Of a stretch of DNA of 64,000 bases, positions 25,901 to 34,696 are shown piece by piece. Source of the stretch: Flavobacterium piscisymbiosum. GTDB taxonomy: Bacteria; Bacteroidota; Bacteroidia; Flavobacteriales; Flavobacteriaceae. The notes under the pieces were generated by a model. That model saw nothing but the letters and a program-made list of their open reading frames with translations. It was not told the origin of the DNA and ran no database searches. The stretch lies in assembly GCF_020905295.1 (NCBI RefSeq), contig NZ_JAJJMM010000001.1, positions 4,712,001 through 4,776,000 on the forward strand. The letters are read 5' to 3'. Each line of letters starts with the position of its first letter. Within the stretch, counting starts at the first letter, position 1. The position numbers and the translations under genes were made by a program.

Positions 25901-28900
25901 TATAGGATAAGTTCCAGGCGCTGTATTAGCATCAACCGTAATAGTTCCGTCTGAATTTAATGTCAATCCTGTTGGAAGAACTGTTGAAGTCGTTAATGTA
26001 ACATCTGTAGGTAAAAATGTAACTCCATCTAAAGTATCATTTCCAAAAACAGTTGGTGTTGTTCCTCCCGTTGTTCCGTTGATTGGATTTGGTGTATCGT
26101 TTGTAGCATTGATTCTAGTTACAATTACAGTTGTAGTTGCTGTGTCACAAATCAATGGATTGGCAACCTGACAAATACTATATGTAACAGGATAAGTTCC
26201 CGGTGATGTATTAGCGTCAACTGTAATAGTTCCATCTGAATTTAAAGTTAATCCTGTTGGAAGAGTTGTTGAAGTTGTTAATGTAACATCAGCCGGTAAA
26301 AATGCAACTCCATCCAAAGTATCATTTGCAAAAACAGTTGGAATTGTTCCTCCTGTTGTTCCGTTGATTGGATTTGGTGTATCGTTTGTAGCATCGATTG
26401 TAGTTACAATTACAGTTGTAGTTGCTGTGTCACAAATCAATGGATTGGCAACCTGACAAATACTATATGCAACAGGATAAGTTCCCGGTGATGTATTAGC
26501 GTCAACTGTAATCGTTCCATCTGAATTTAAAGTTAATCCTGTTGGAAGAGCTGTTGAAGTCGTTAATGTAACATCTGCCGGTAAAAATGCAACTCCATCT
26601 AAAGTATCATTTGCAAAAACAGTTGGAGTCGTTCCTCCTGTTGTTCCGTTGATTGGGCTTGGTGTATCGTTTGTAGCATCGATTGTGTTTACAATTACTG
26701 TTGTAGTTGCTGTATCACAAATTAATGGATTGGCAACCTGACAAATACTATATGTAATAGGATAAGTTCCAGGCGCTGTGTTAGCATCAACTGTAATTGT
26801 TCCATCTGAATTTAAAGTTAATCCTGTTGGAAGAGTTGTTGATGTTGTTAATGTTACATCTGTTGGTAAAAATGCAACTCCGTCCAATGTATCATTTCCA
26901 AAAACAGTTGGGATTGTTCCGCCAGTTGTTCCGTTGATTGGACTTGGCGTATCATTTGTAGCATCGATTGTAGTTACAATTACTGTAACAGTTGCATCGG
27001 CACAATTTAAAGGAATATCAACCTGACAAATCTTATAATCGAATGTATAAGTTCCGGCCGCTGTTCCCGCTGCAACATCAACACTACCGTCAGTATTCAA
27101 AGTTAATCCGGCAGGAACACCTGATGTTCCCAAAGTTACAACAACGTCTGCAGGAACAAATGAATTCCCATTTATATTATCATTTGCAAAAATGTTAATC
27201 ACATTAGTTGCTCCTGTATTTCCATTAATAGCATTTACAGTATCATTATCTGCAAAAATTACAGATTTTGTTTCTGTTTCCGTTTCTGTATCATTATCTG
27301 TAGCTGATCCTGATATATCTTCAACTGGATTGTTACTGCCGTCAACACCTTTTGCTTCGGCTGAATTAATCACTTTACTGGCTATAAGATCAGCAAGCGT
27401 TACAGTATGGGTGGCTGTACTATTTGCTGAAGCACCCGGAAGAAGCGTTGCTACTGATGCTGGAGAAATACTTCCGGAATCTGCATTAGCATCTGTAATA
27501 TTGATATTAAATACCGGTACTTTACCCGTATTCGTAACGACAAGATCATAAGTGATTACATCTCCGGCTTTATTAAATACTCCTGTTCTGGCTGTTTTCA
27601 CCAGTTTTAATTCAGCTTGAGGTGTTGCGTTATCACTGTCATTCGTCAAAGTGAGATCAATATTATCACCTTTTATACTTGCTGTGTTCGTAACCCCACC
27701 TATAGTTTTTATAGTTGCTATAATATTTAAGGCAGCAGCAGCATTAACGGCAAGATTACCAATGTTCCAAATTCCGGTACTTTGATCATAAGTTCCTGTG
27801 CTTGGGGAAGCTGAAACAAAAGTATACCCTGAAGGTAAAGCATCCGTAACAACAACATTTCGGTCTTCATTTGGTCCGTTATTTTTAGCTGCCACCGTAA
27901 ATACAACTTCATTAGCGGCTGATCCGTTTGCAACTGTTTTGGTGACTTCACGATCTCCACAAACAGCAACATATATTGCAGCCGATTTTCCTGTAACTCC
28001 ACAATCACGTGTTCCGGTAATCGAATAGTTTCCTGTTTTTTCCGGAATGATAGATTGACTGGTTGCGCCTGGTATCAACACTCCTTCAAAATACCATTGG
28101 TAAGGTTCTAATCCAGGATCGGCAGTTATGATGTTAATCGCACAACCATTACTGTCTTTTGTAACTTCAGGCAGTGCCGGGGTTTCATTAAAAGAAGAAA
28201 AGAATCCCGACATCGAAAATCCTCCACCTTGCTGTACAATCCCTACATTCATTCTTGCCGAAGAAGTAACAGTAATATTTGCAGGGTTTCCAATTTGTGT
28301 GTTTTCAAATCTAATTAAATAAACTCCTGTTGTACCTAACTGGAAACGAAGATTACCTGTTGTGCTCTCAATATTAGTCCCGTTTACATAAACAATCGCT
28401 GTTAGAGATTCTACCAGTACAAATCCAAAATAAGGCAACACTTGTTCCTTATACCCTTTAAACTGACTTGTCGAAGTCCATTTTGATCCGGAACATCCTC
28501 CTACCGGAAGAACGGTAGCAATATCTACTTCACATGATTGTGCTGTTCCTGAATATACTGCAATAGGTTTATTTGATTCTATTATTGAGGATGAATAACG
28601 ATTATTAGCATCGCCATGATGAATAGAATGATAGGATCCTCCGCTTGCAAGTGTAAAAGTTGTTGTATTAATAAAAGCTCCATTTGGAGCATAATTAGTT
28701 ACTGTAACCTGAGTATTTTCCTCAGATGCAATGATGGTAGACTGTTCAGGTAAATTAGCTCCTGTTCCTGCCGTACCACTACCTCTTACTACAATATATT
28801 TTGTTCCTAAAATACTTACCGGTGCCATTTGATCTACTGCTCCATCCCCACATCCTCCCGGAGTGTCTGTATAAGCACCAGTATTAGCTACTACCGGTTT

Positions 28901-29560
28901 ATTTGCTTCAAGTAAATCTCCTGTACCCGTAGGTTGAAACAAATAACTTTGTCCTTTATTTAAGAGCACCAAATTGGCTCCGTTTAGCTTTACTTGTGTA
29001 TTATCATCAATTGCCATAACCGAATACACGGGAAGATTGGCGGCTCCGTTAAATCCTGCAATACCTGCAAAATTACTTCGGTAATATCCCAAACGGAAAG
29101 CAGTTCCCCTGCCTTCATTACCAAAACTAACCAAAGAAGCATTTCCTTTAATGGTTTTCCCGTCGGTATCTCCACCACCAGAACTAGCCTGATCTGAAGC
29201 TACATTTCTAAGATTTACAGATACTTTTCCACCTGTACATTCTACTATTAAACCTCTATCGTCCTGAATAGTATTAACAGGGTTACTATTTAATAGCCAT
29301 GGCGAACCAGCGAAACGATATACATTAGGCGCGGCCGAAGTAAGCGTTCGGGTTGCAAGCAATGTACCGTCACTTTTCTTTAAGGTTACCGTGACCGTTG
29401 TGGTCGATTCGGTCGTAAGTACAATTTCATTTGCATTACTCCAATACTGCCAAGGTGATGGCGCTATATAGTGACTGGTTGCGTATTGGGCATTTCCCTT
29501 AAATACAAAAAAAAGAAACAAAACTAAAAACAGTAGTTTTTTGGGTAATTTTTTTCTCAT
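22946..29560 (-). CDS. Very large T9SS surface adhesin with tandem repeats and type B sorting domain
   Basis: The start is taken at ATG 29560 (MRKKLPKKLLFLVLFLFFVFKGNAQ), which gives a clean signal peptide and 2204 residues; an upstream in-frame extension has no signal features. After the signal is a region of about 500 residues resembling IgGFc-binding N-terminal domains (YIAPSPWQYWSNANEIVL; several GGCSG/CGDGA cysteine motifs), an Ig/PKD-like part and DUF11-like modules. Nine near-identical 95-residue repeats follow (core ANDTPSPINGTTGG), preceded by one diverged copy, then three DUF11-like modules (e.g. VIKKGTFNDANGDG). The C-terminus is a gliding-associated type B sorting domain (SPNGDTKNERFYI, VEIYNRWGVLVFE, PVGTYYYILKYKD). 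A cell-surface adhesin or gliding-related protein is likely; its ligand is unknown. Confidence 0.9.
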   Translation of the reverse strand: MRKKLPKKLLFLVLFLFFVFKGNAQYATSHYIAPSPWQYWSNANEIVLTTESTTTVTVTLKKSDGTLLATRTLTSAAPNVYRFAGSPWLLNSNPVNTIQDDRGLIVECTGGKVSVNLRNVASDQASSGGGDTDGKTIKGNASLVSFGNEGRGTAFRLGYYRSNFAGIAGFNGAANLPVYSVMAIDDNTQVKLNGANLVLLNKGQSYLFQPTGTGDLLEANKPVVANTGAYTDTPGGCGDGAVDQMAPVSILGTKYIVVRGSGTAGTGANLPEQSTIIASEENTQVTVTNYAPNGAFINTTTFTLASGGSYHSIHHGDANNRYSSSIIESNKPIAVYSGTAQSCEVDIATVLPVGGCSGSKWTSTSQFKGYKEQVLPYFGFVLVESLTAIVYVNGTNIESTTGNLRFQLGTTGVYLIRFENTQIGNPANITVTSSARMNVGIVQQGGGFSMSGFFSSFNETPALPEVTKDSNGCAINIITADPGLEPYQWYFEGVLIPGATSQSIIPEKTGNYSITGTRDCGVTGKSAAIYVAVCGDREVTKTVANGSAANEVVFTVAAKNNGPNEDRNVVVTDALPSGYTFVSASPSTGTYDQSTGIWNIGNLAVNAAAALNIIATIKTIGGVTNTASIKGDNIDLTLTNDSDNATPQAELKLVKTARTGVFNKAGDVITYDLVVTNTGKVPVFNINITDANADSGSISPASVATLLPGASANSTATHTVTLADLIASKVINSAEAKGVDGSNNPVEDISGSATDNDTETETETKSVIFADNDTVNAINGNTGATNVINIFANDNINGNSFVPADVVVTLGTSGVPAGLTLNTDGSVDVAAGTAAGTYTFDYKICQVDIPLNCADATVTVIVTTIDATNDTPSPINGTTGGTIPTVFGNDTLDGVAFLPTDVTLTTSTTLPTGLTLNSDGTITVDANTAPGTYPITYSICQVANPLICDTATTTVIVNTIDATNDTPSPINGTTGGTTPTVFANDTLDGVAFLPADVTLTTSTALPTGLTLNSDGTITVDANTSPGTYPVAYSICQVANPLICDTATTTVIVTTIDATNDTPNPINGTTGGTIPTVFANDTLDGVAFLPADVTLTTSTTLPTGLTLNSDGTITVDANTSPGTYPVTYSICQVANPLICDTATTTVIVTRINATNDTPNPINGTTGGTTPTVFGNDTLDGVTFLPTDVTLTTSTVLPTGLTLNSDGTITVDANTAPGTYPITYSICQVANPLICDTATTTVIVTTIDATNDTPNPINGTTGGTIPTVFANDTLDGVAFLPTDVTLTTSTVLPTGLTLNSDGTITVDANTAPGTYPITYSICQVANPLICDTATTTVIVTTINADNDTPSPINGTTGGTIPTIFENDTLDGVTFLPTDVTLTTSTVLPTGLTLNSDGTITVDANTAPGSYPITYSICQVANPLICDTATTTVVVTTINADNDTQSPINGTTGGTIPTVFGNDTMDGATFLPTDVTLTTSTTLPTGLTLNSDGTITVDANTAPGTYPITYSICQVANLLICDTATTTVIVTTIDATNDTPNPINGTTGGTIPTVFGNDTLDGVAFLPIDVTLTTSTVLPTGLTLNSDGTITVNANTAPGTYPITYSICQVANPLICDTATTTVVVTTINADNDTPSPINGTTGGTIPTVFGNDTLDGVAFLPTDVTLTTSTVLPTGLTLNSDGTITVDANTAPGTYPVTYSICQVANPLICDTATIDVIVQVPTIEVIKKGTFNDANGDGFAQKGETITYNFSVVNTGTMQLTNVVVTDPMVTVTGGPIAVLNVGTKDDTTFSATYVITQADVDAGAINNQALVTATPIVGTPISNLSDSNDPALPGKNDSTITKLSQNPGLKLLKHGIFEDANHDGSVSEGDRINYVFRVINTGNVTIKDIVVTDPMVTVTGGPISLEPLAFDTTTFTASYVLTQSDIDLGAVYNLALVTGNDPNRVSIDNDSEDISPLTPQDKFYEPACPTCTVTTLEQKSGIALVKTAVFNDENNNKNAEAGETITYSFVVTNTGNVRLTNVVINDPLPGIVMTGGPISLSPGESDNISFKGIYALKQSDINTGKVSNQAFVTAKNPLGVTVSDASDDNDNSGNNPTVSQIEGCVIKIFNAMSPNGDTKNERFYIQGLECYPDNTVEIYNRWGVLVFERENYNNEERAFRGMSEGRTTVKQSDGLPVGTYYYILKYKDSDSNAHQEAGYLYLSK
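24420..26984 (-). repeat. Nine tandem 285-bp coding repeats
   Basis: Nine units of exactly 285 bp (95 codons) lie inside the adhesin gene, with high DNA identity between units; an additional degenerate unit lies upstream in the protein. Variant positions are few (for example PSPING or PNPING, FGND or FAND). Such near-identical in-frame repeats allow unequal recombination that changes repeat number without breaking the frame. Confidence 0.92.
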
Positions 29561-30239
29561 AGTTATCATTTGAATTGTTATTCCAGATATATTTTGATTT
29601 TGGGTGCGAAAGTAGAGATTAGAGCTTCCTGTAAAGCGAGCATTCCTTTTTCGATTACGTAATAGAGAAAATATCTGTTCAGGAAAAAACAGATAATCAT
29701 TTAACAAACAGATAGTTGCGGTTAAACGATTTTTAAAGCTCTTTAACAAGTAGAATTAGCATTTCATCCCTAATCAGGATTTGAAAAGTAATTACGTGGG
29801 GGGCAATTCAGAAGTATTGGATCATTATGCCAGAAAGAATCAATTTCAATTATAAAAAAATATTAAAAAGAGCATTTTTATAAAAAAATTAAACAGTTCT
29901 CTTTCTAAATTATTACTGAAAAATTTGTCGAAAAAATTATCTTTGCATACGCTTTCGTTTTTTTTATCACTTATAATTTAGCGCTAAAAACGGAAAGTAT
30001 TCTCAACATCATTATTCCTGACTTATTTTGTAACGTAATGATTATAAGATGTTACGTTTTCGGAAAGTCCTGACTTTTATCAAAAAAAATAACTACTTTA
30101 CCCAGCATAATGATTTGATGCAATACATTGATTAAAATCATAGTATTTTTCTTAAAATATGATACAACCTGTATCGATGAAGCGAAAAATCATTTAAAAA
30201 AACCATCACCATACAACCTTTTAATTACAATTTACTTAC
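29561..30239. other. Divergent gap between adhesin and TPR-AraC genes
   Basis: No gene is supported in this 680 bp. A TACTTTCG box on the minus strand (29607-29614) resembles the flavobacterial -7 element and would give a short adhesin leader. On the plus strand TATCTTTG (29938-29945) fits TAnnTTTG but lacks a well-placed upstream TTG. CGGAAAGT occurs at 29991 and 30061, and AACGTAA/TTACGTT form a small inverted repeat at 30032-30058. Confidence 0.4.
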
Positions 30240-31823
30240 ATGCACCTAAAACGTATTTTTATTTTATTTATAGCTGTGGTTTTTCCTTATTTAAGTGCTG
30301 CACAAGGTTCAAAATTTGACAGTATTTTTTCAGAAACAGCACAGGTATTGCTGAGTTCAAATCCAAAGAAAGCTCTAAGCAATACCGATTATCTCTATAA
30401 GATTTCAACTAACAATTCTGAAAGAATCAGATCAAGCATGCTTAGGGCAACGCTTTTGCGCCAATACGGTATACGCAATGAGGCCGTTGCTGCATTAAAA
30501 CGTGCAGACAGTTTGGCCATAATCGACAAAAATTATAACATGCAGGCAAGAATAAACGGTTTTTTATCTACACTTTACCGTGAATTCGAAATCTATACCT
30601 TAGGAAAAATACACTTGCAGAAAGCTGTAAATATCAGTAAGAAAATTGAAGACAAAACCGACATGTATAAGTTTCAAGGCAACTTGTCTCAGGAAATAGC
30701 CTACTACGACATGTACTCTTCGAATTTTTCAAAAGCTATTGAGCATCTTAAAAAAGGCAATCAATTATTCGAAAAGGCCGGAACAACTATTGACATTAAC
30801 TTTCAAACAGCGGTCAATAACGAACTTATTGCCAAAAACTTTCTTCTATTGCATAAAGTCGATTCTGCATTTTTCTATTTTAATAAAGCAAAAAAAGGAC
30901 TCGAATCATCACAATCTCCAAATAGTCCTCTCAAAGGATTTATATATAATGGTCTTGCAAATGCTTATACAGCAATGGGCGATTTTAAAAATGCTATTTC
31001 AAATTACAAAACAGCCGAGCAAATAGCAAAAGATTCCAATTTTTTTATATTAAAGCAGGAAGTCTATAATTCTTTGTTGGAGTTTTATAAAAAAACCGAT
31101 AACAAAAAATACATTACTTACAATGAACTCAATGTTACGCTCAATAAAGATGAAGAGCAAAGCCGAAAACTTATAGCAGATGATTTGATAAAAACACTAC
31201 GTAAAAAACAGTTTGACAACCATTCTGAATATCAAAAAAGTAAGTATCTTATTATTGGCAGCTGTATTTTTATTATCCTAATTATCATTGGCTTATATAT
31301 ATTTAAAAGAAAACAGGATTATAATAAAATTAAAAAATTTATTAGTAAAAGCGAAAACCAGACAGAAACCGAAATTAAGATCGCTCCTAAGAAAGATGTC
31401 GCCAAAGAGTATATGTCTGAGGCAACTGAAAGCACCATTTTAGAAAGCATAAAGCAATTTGAGAAATCTGATTTGTATCTCAACAAAGACATTTCCTTAA
31501 ATTCCGTAGCTGCAGAACTTAGCATTAACCACCGTTATCTATCGTACGTTATTAACAAACATAAATCAAAGGATTTTGCCACTTATATCAATGAACTTCG
31601 AATCAATTATATCATTAACCAACTCAAAAATGATCCTAATTATTTAAAATATAAAATAAGCTATCTCGCCGATCAATGCGGTTTTTTATCGCATAGCAGA
31701 TTTACAATTACCTTTAAAAAAGTTACCGGAGTTTCTCCCCTAACTTTTATTACCTATCTTCAAAAAGAAAACCAGGAGAAAAAACAATTAAATCATGCTG
31801 CCAAGACAAAACAGATGAGTTAA
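30240..31823 (+). CDS. Membrane-tethered TPR sensor with AraC-type DNA-binding domain
   Basis: The 527-residue protein has a signal peptide (cleavage near LSAAQG, about residue 22), an extracytoplasmic TPR region (about 25-320, repeats such as KAIEHLKKGNQLFEK and NAISNYKTAEQIAK), one membrane helix (about 335-354, IIGSCIFIILIIIGLYIF), and a cytoplasmic C-terminal AraC-type helix-turn-helix pair (about 420-510: LSINHRYLSYVINKHKS, then FLSHSRFTITFKKVTGVSP). It is a one-protein signal transducer that may sense the cell envelope through TPRs and bind DNA at the membrane. This arrangement is common in Bacteroidota, but target and ligand are unknown. It precedes the lipoprotein and doxDA genes in the same direction, with 48 bp to the next gene. 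Confidence 0.85.
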   Translation: MHLKRIFILFIAVVFPYLSAAQGSKFDSIFSETAQVLLSSNPKKALSNTDYLYKISTNNSERIRSSMLRATLLRQYGIRNEAVAALKRADSLAIIDKNYNMQARINGFLSTLYREFEIYTLGKIHLQKAVNISKKIEDKTDMYKFQGNLSQEIAYYDMYSSNFSKAIEHLKKGNQLFEKAGTTIDINFQTAVNNELIAKNFLLLHKVDSAFFYFNKAKKGLESSQSPNSPLKGFIYNGLANAYTAMGDFKNAISNYKTAEQIAKDSNFFILKQEVYNSLLEFYKKTDNKKYITYNELNVTLNKDEEQSRKLIADDLIKTLRKKQFDNHSEYQKSKYLIIGSCIFIILIIIGLYIFKRKQDYNKIKKFISKSENQTETEIKIAPKKDVAKEYMSEATESTILESIKQFEKSDLYLNKDISLNSVAAELSINHRYLSYVINKHKSKDFATYINELRINYIINQLKNDPNYLKYKISYLADQCGFLSHSRFTITFKKVTGVSPLTFITYLQKENQEKKQLNHAAKTKQMS

Positions 31824-31871
31824 AGTAAGCATTGACGGTAAAGTTTACTTTAAAAACCCTATTTTTATAAA

Positions 31872-32288
31872 ATGAAATTAAAAAAGCCCACCATTATTTT
31901 TAAATACTTAAAACAGTTTTTACTGTTGGTGGGTTTGGTATATGCTTTTTCTAATTGTCATGTCAAAAAATCTGTCCTGCATTTTGCCGGAATCGATTTT
32001 GTAACACTTTCTCAAAAAAGCCTAACCCAATTACCCGTTCATGGATCGTGCAATTTCAGCGTACTTCAAAAGAGCAGCCTTTCAAAAAGTACTGCTGCTG
32101 TACCTCAAATTCCTGTAGTTCCAAACACGCCCTCTTTTTGTTTTCAAAAACTGGAAAACCAATTAGTTACTACTTTTCCAATTCACCCGGCTTTCGAATT
32201 CAATAAGAGTACGACAAGCTATCCTCCTATTTTTATACGATTTAAAAAACTAAAAATTGCTCTACAGGCCGTATCAGGCACTGTTTAA
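31872..32288 (+). CDS. Small hypothetical lipoprotein-like protein
   Basis: I do not recognise this 138-residue protein. It begins with positively charged residues and a hydrophobic stretch ending in YAFSNC (about residue 29), so it may be exported and lipid-modified. The rest is rich in Ser, Pro and Phe with no domain I can name; two further cysteines are present (GSCNF and SFCFQ). A frame at 31955-32206 on the same strand overlaps it but lacks a signal and is a shadow. It lies 34 bp before the doxDA gene, so it may be an accessory to that enzyme. Confidence 0.55.
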   Translation: MKLKKPTIIFKYLKQFLLLVGLVYAFSNCHVKKSVLHFAGIDFVTLSQKSLTQLPVHGSCNFSVLQKSSLSKSTAAVPQIPVVPNTPSFCFQKLENQLVTTFPIHPAFEFNKSTTSYPPIFIRFKKLKIALQAVSGTV

Positions 32289-32322
32289 ACAATTATTACT
32301 TTTGTAAATTTTATAAAATATC

Positions 32323-33327
32323 ATGCAACATCAAAAAACTTTTGACGTGAATTCTTTTGTTCCGTTAGCTTTGCGTTTAGTCGTGGGATGGACTTATTTC
32401 TCTGCCTTTTGGAGGCGACTTATCCTTGAAAACAAATTAATTCCCGAAGAAGCCGGTTATATAGGCGAAAAATTCAATCATTTTTTACCCAATGCCTTGG
32501 GAATAAAACCTGTTATAGAATACCTCGTTACACATCCAGATGCTTTATGGATTAATATGGTAGCCTTTACAATTATCGAAGGAATTGTGGGATTGGCCAT
32601 AATGCTTGGTTTTTTTACACGATTAATGAGCATTGGAATTTTCTTATTAGCCTTAGGAATCTTACTTGCCTCGGGGTGGATTGGAACGACTTGCTTAGAC
32701 GAATGGCAAATTGGAATCTTAGGATTGGCCTCCGGATTTACGCTCTTTTTATCCGGAAGTACTTACCTTTCACTTGACGGTTATTTTATAGCAAAAAAAG
32801 CACGCTTTACACAAACAAAGTGGTTCCGATTGTTGGGCTCAGGAGAATTAAATCTGGCTTCTTATAAACCGTTACTTTTAGTTGGAGCATTTTCTATTTT
32901 TGGACTTACTTTATTTACCAACCAATATTTTCACGGCGGTGTTTTTGGAACACTCCATAACAAATCGGTAAAACCAAAACTCGAAATAAGCAACTTAAAA
33001 ATTGACGGTAACGAATTGATTTTTGACGTTTTTCGTGTAGAAGGAGTTGATGTGTATGGTTCATTTTTAATTGGTATTTCGGTTAAGAACGAATCAGGAA
33101 AATACCTATTGCAATTGGACGGAAATGATTTGGCAAAGCTTTCTCCTAAAACCATATCCAATTATTATGTAGCCAAAGTAAAACCCGGAGTTCATAGTTT
33201 GGTAATTCCTCTGGGAGCAAAAGCAACAATACGAATTCCGATAGAGAATAAATGGGCTTTTCAAAAAAGTGCTTATACATTGACACTAACGGATATTAGC
33301 GGTTTAACATGGACTGAAAGTTTGTGA
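32323..33327 (+). CDS. Fused DoxD-DoxA type thiosulfate:quinone oxidoreductase subunit
   Basis: The 334-residue protein has four or five membrane helices in the first ~200 residues (LALRLVVGWTYFSAFW near 16; VGLAIMLGFFTRLMSIGIFLLALGILLASG near 88-118), matching the DoxD family, and a soluble C-terminal DoxA-like beta-rich part (about 215-334). In archaea DoxD and DoxA form a membrane enzyme that moves electrons from thiosulfate to the quinone pool. In Bacteroidota the fused form is common and its true substrate is untested. The preceding gene encodes a small lipoprotein-like protein 34 bp away. Start ATG 32323 is the only credible one. Confidence 0.8.
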   Translation: MQHQKTFDVNSFVPLALRLVVGWTYFSAFWRRLILENKLIPEEAGYIGEKFNHFLPNALGIKPVIEYLVTHPDALWINMVAFTIIEGIVGLAIMLGFFTRLMSIGIFLLALGILLASGWIGTTCLDEWQIGILGLASGFTLFLSGSTYLSLDGYFIAKKARFTQTKWFRLLGSGELNLASYKPLLLVGAFSIFGLTLFTNQYFHGGVFGTLHNKSVKPKLEISNLKIDGNELIFDVFRVEGVDVYGSFLIGISVKNESGKYLLQLDGNDLAKLSPKTISNYYVAKVKPGVHSLVIPLGAKATIRIPIENKWAFQKSAYTLTLTDISGLTWTESL

Positions 33328-33336
33328 TTGTACTAG

Positions 33337-33365
33337 AAACGGGAAGTGTAAAGCTTCCCGTTTTT
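33337..33365 (+). terminator. Terminator after doxDA
   Basis: AAACGGGAAG pairs with CTTCCCGTTT around a short loop, followed by a T tract. It lies ten bases after the stop codon. Confidence 0.85.
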
Positions 33366-33568
33366 ATTTTTAAACTTTAAATACCTTGAAAACTATTAAG
33401 CTGAAATTCTATAATCAAAAAATAAAATTATGTAATTAAAGAATTCACAAGTTTTTGATCTTTGTACTAAATAATCCTTTTGGAAATAGATGTATTATTA
33501 CAAATTTTAAGCAATTTTAATATAAAAATGTATTTAATATTTGAGATATAATAGCTAAATTGCTTAGT

Positions 33569-34696
33569 ATGAGAACAAATTCAGATGTAGTAATTATTGG
33601 AGGCGGTCTTGCTGGTTTGGCGGGCGCTTTACATCTGTCTCAAAGCGGATTAACGGTAACTTTAATCGAAAAATCCTCTTATCCGCGTCATAAGGTTTGT
33701 GGCGAATATGTCTCAAACGAAATACTGCCTTACCTTAATTGGCTTGATATAGATATTTTAAAACTGCATCCTACCGAAATTTCTAAATTTGAATTTTCTT
33801 CCCACAAAGGAAAAATAGCCTCCGCAAATCTTCCATTAGGCGGATTTGGAATAAGCAGGTATCAGCTCGATAATTTTTTATATCAAAAAGCATTAGAAAA
33901 AGGTTGCCTTGTAATCAAAGAAATAGTAACAGATGTTTCTTTTGATAATGATTTGTTTACGATCTCTACTGCGAATCAGGTTTTGTCGGCCAAAATAGTA
34001 TTGGGCGCTTTTGGTAAACGTTCGAATATCGATCAGGTATTATCGCGTGATTTCTTTGTAAAAAAGTCTCCGTGGTTAGCTGTAAAAGCGCATTATTACG
34101 GAAATTTTCCAAATGATGTCGTGGCACTTCACAATTTTAAAGGTGGTTATTGCGGCGTTTCGAAAGTAGAGAACGACATTGTTAATATTTGCTATCTGGC
34201 CGATTACGCTACTTTTAAAAAATATAAAAATATAGAAGATTATCAACGGAATGTACTTCATCAAAATCAGCATTTAAAAGCTGTTTTCGAAAATGGAACG
34301 CTTCTGTTTGACAAACCTCTTACGATAAGTCAAATTTCTTTTGATAAAAAATTACCTGTAGAAAACCATATTTTAATGATTGGTGATACGGCCGGACTTA
34401 TTCATCCTTTATGCGGCAACGGAATGGCAATGGCCATACACAGCGCAAAAATCGCATCAGAATTAATATTGGATTATTATTCCGGAAAAATAAAATCAAG
34501 AGAAGAATTAGAAAAAAGCTATACACAACAATGGAAAAAGCATTTTGGAAAACGATTGCTTATGGGAAGGATTTTGGCTAAAATTCTAAGAAACAAAACA
34601 GTCACCAATACTCTGGTTACAATTGCCGTAGCCTTACCTGGTTTATTACCTTTAATAATTAAGCAAACTCACGGCAAACCAATAACCGTAAATTAA
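33569..34696 (+). CDS. FAD-dependent oxidoreductase (geranylgeranyl reductase/PHBH-like) of the PKS cluster
   Basis: The start is the ATG at 33569 (MRTNSDVVIIGGG), giving 375 residues; a TTG nine bases upstream is less likely. The FAD motif VIIGGGLAGLAGALHLSQSG (about 8-27) is followed by SYPRHKVCGEYVS (about 43-55), the signature of geranylgeranyl-reductase and aromatic-hydroxylase type flavoproteins, and GDTAGLIHPLCGNGMAMA (about 272-289) contacts FAD. It probably oxidises or hydroxylates the polyketide ring, as flavoprotein SrsC does for alkylresorcinols in Streptomyces griseus; that analogy is inference. It directly abuts the methyltransferase gene. Confidence 0.85.
   Translation: MRTNSDVVIIGGGLAGLAGALHLSQSGLTVTLIEKSSYPRHKVCGEYVSNEILPYLNWLDIDILKLHPTEISKFEFSSHKGKIASANLPLGGFGISRYQLDNFLYQKALEKGCLVIKEIVTDVSFDNDLFTISTANQVLSAKIVLGAFGKRSNIDQVLSRDFFVKKSPWLAVKAHYYGNFPNDVVALHNFKGGYCGVSKVENDIVNICYLADYATFKKYKNIEDYQRNVLHQNQHLKAVFENGTLLFDKPLTISQISFDKKLPVENHILMIGDTAGLIHPLCGNGMAMAIHSAKIASELILDYYSGKIKSREELEKSYTQQWKKHFGKRLLMGRILAKILRNKTVTNTLVTIAVALPGLLPLIIKQTHGKPITVN

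Noticed and set aside
24420..26984. Regular repeats that could suggest a CRISPR-like array
   Set aside because: Units are 285 bp, in frame and protein-coding with no short spacer pattern; no cas genes occur in the window.
24498..27026. A series of antisense open frames of 82 residues, spaced by multiples of 285 bp, inside the adhesin gene
   Set aside because: They are reverse-strand readings of the same coding repeats and have no independent start signals; they simply follow the repeat period.
29561..29749. N-terminal extension of the adhesin reading frame (63 extra residues)
   Set aside because: The extension lies upstream of a clean signal peptide and overlaps a TACTTTCG promoter-like box, so translation most likely starts at 29560.
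31955..32206. Open frame of 83 residues overlapping the small lipoprotein-like gene
   Set aside because: It lacks a signal sequence and is read in another frame of 31872-32288, which has a hydrophobic export signal at its start.
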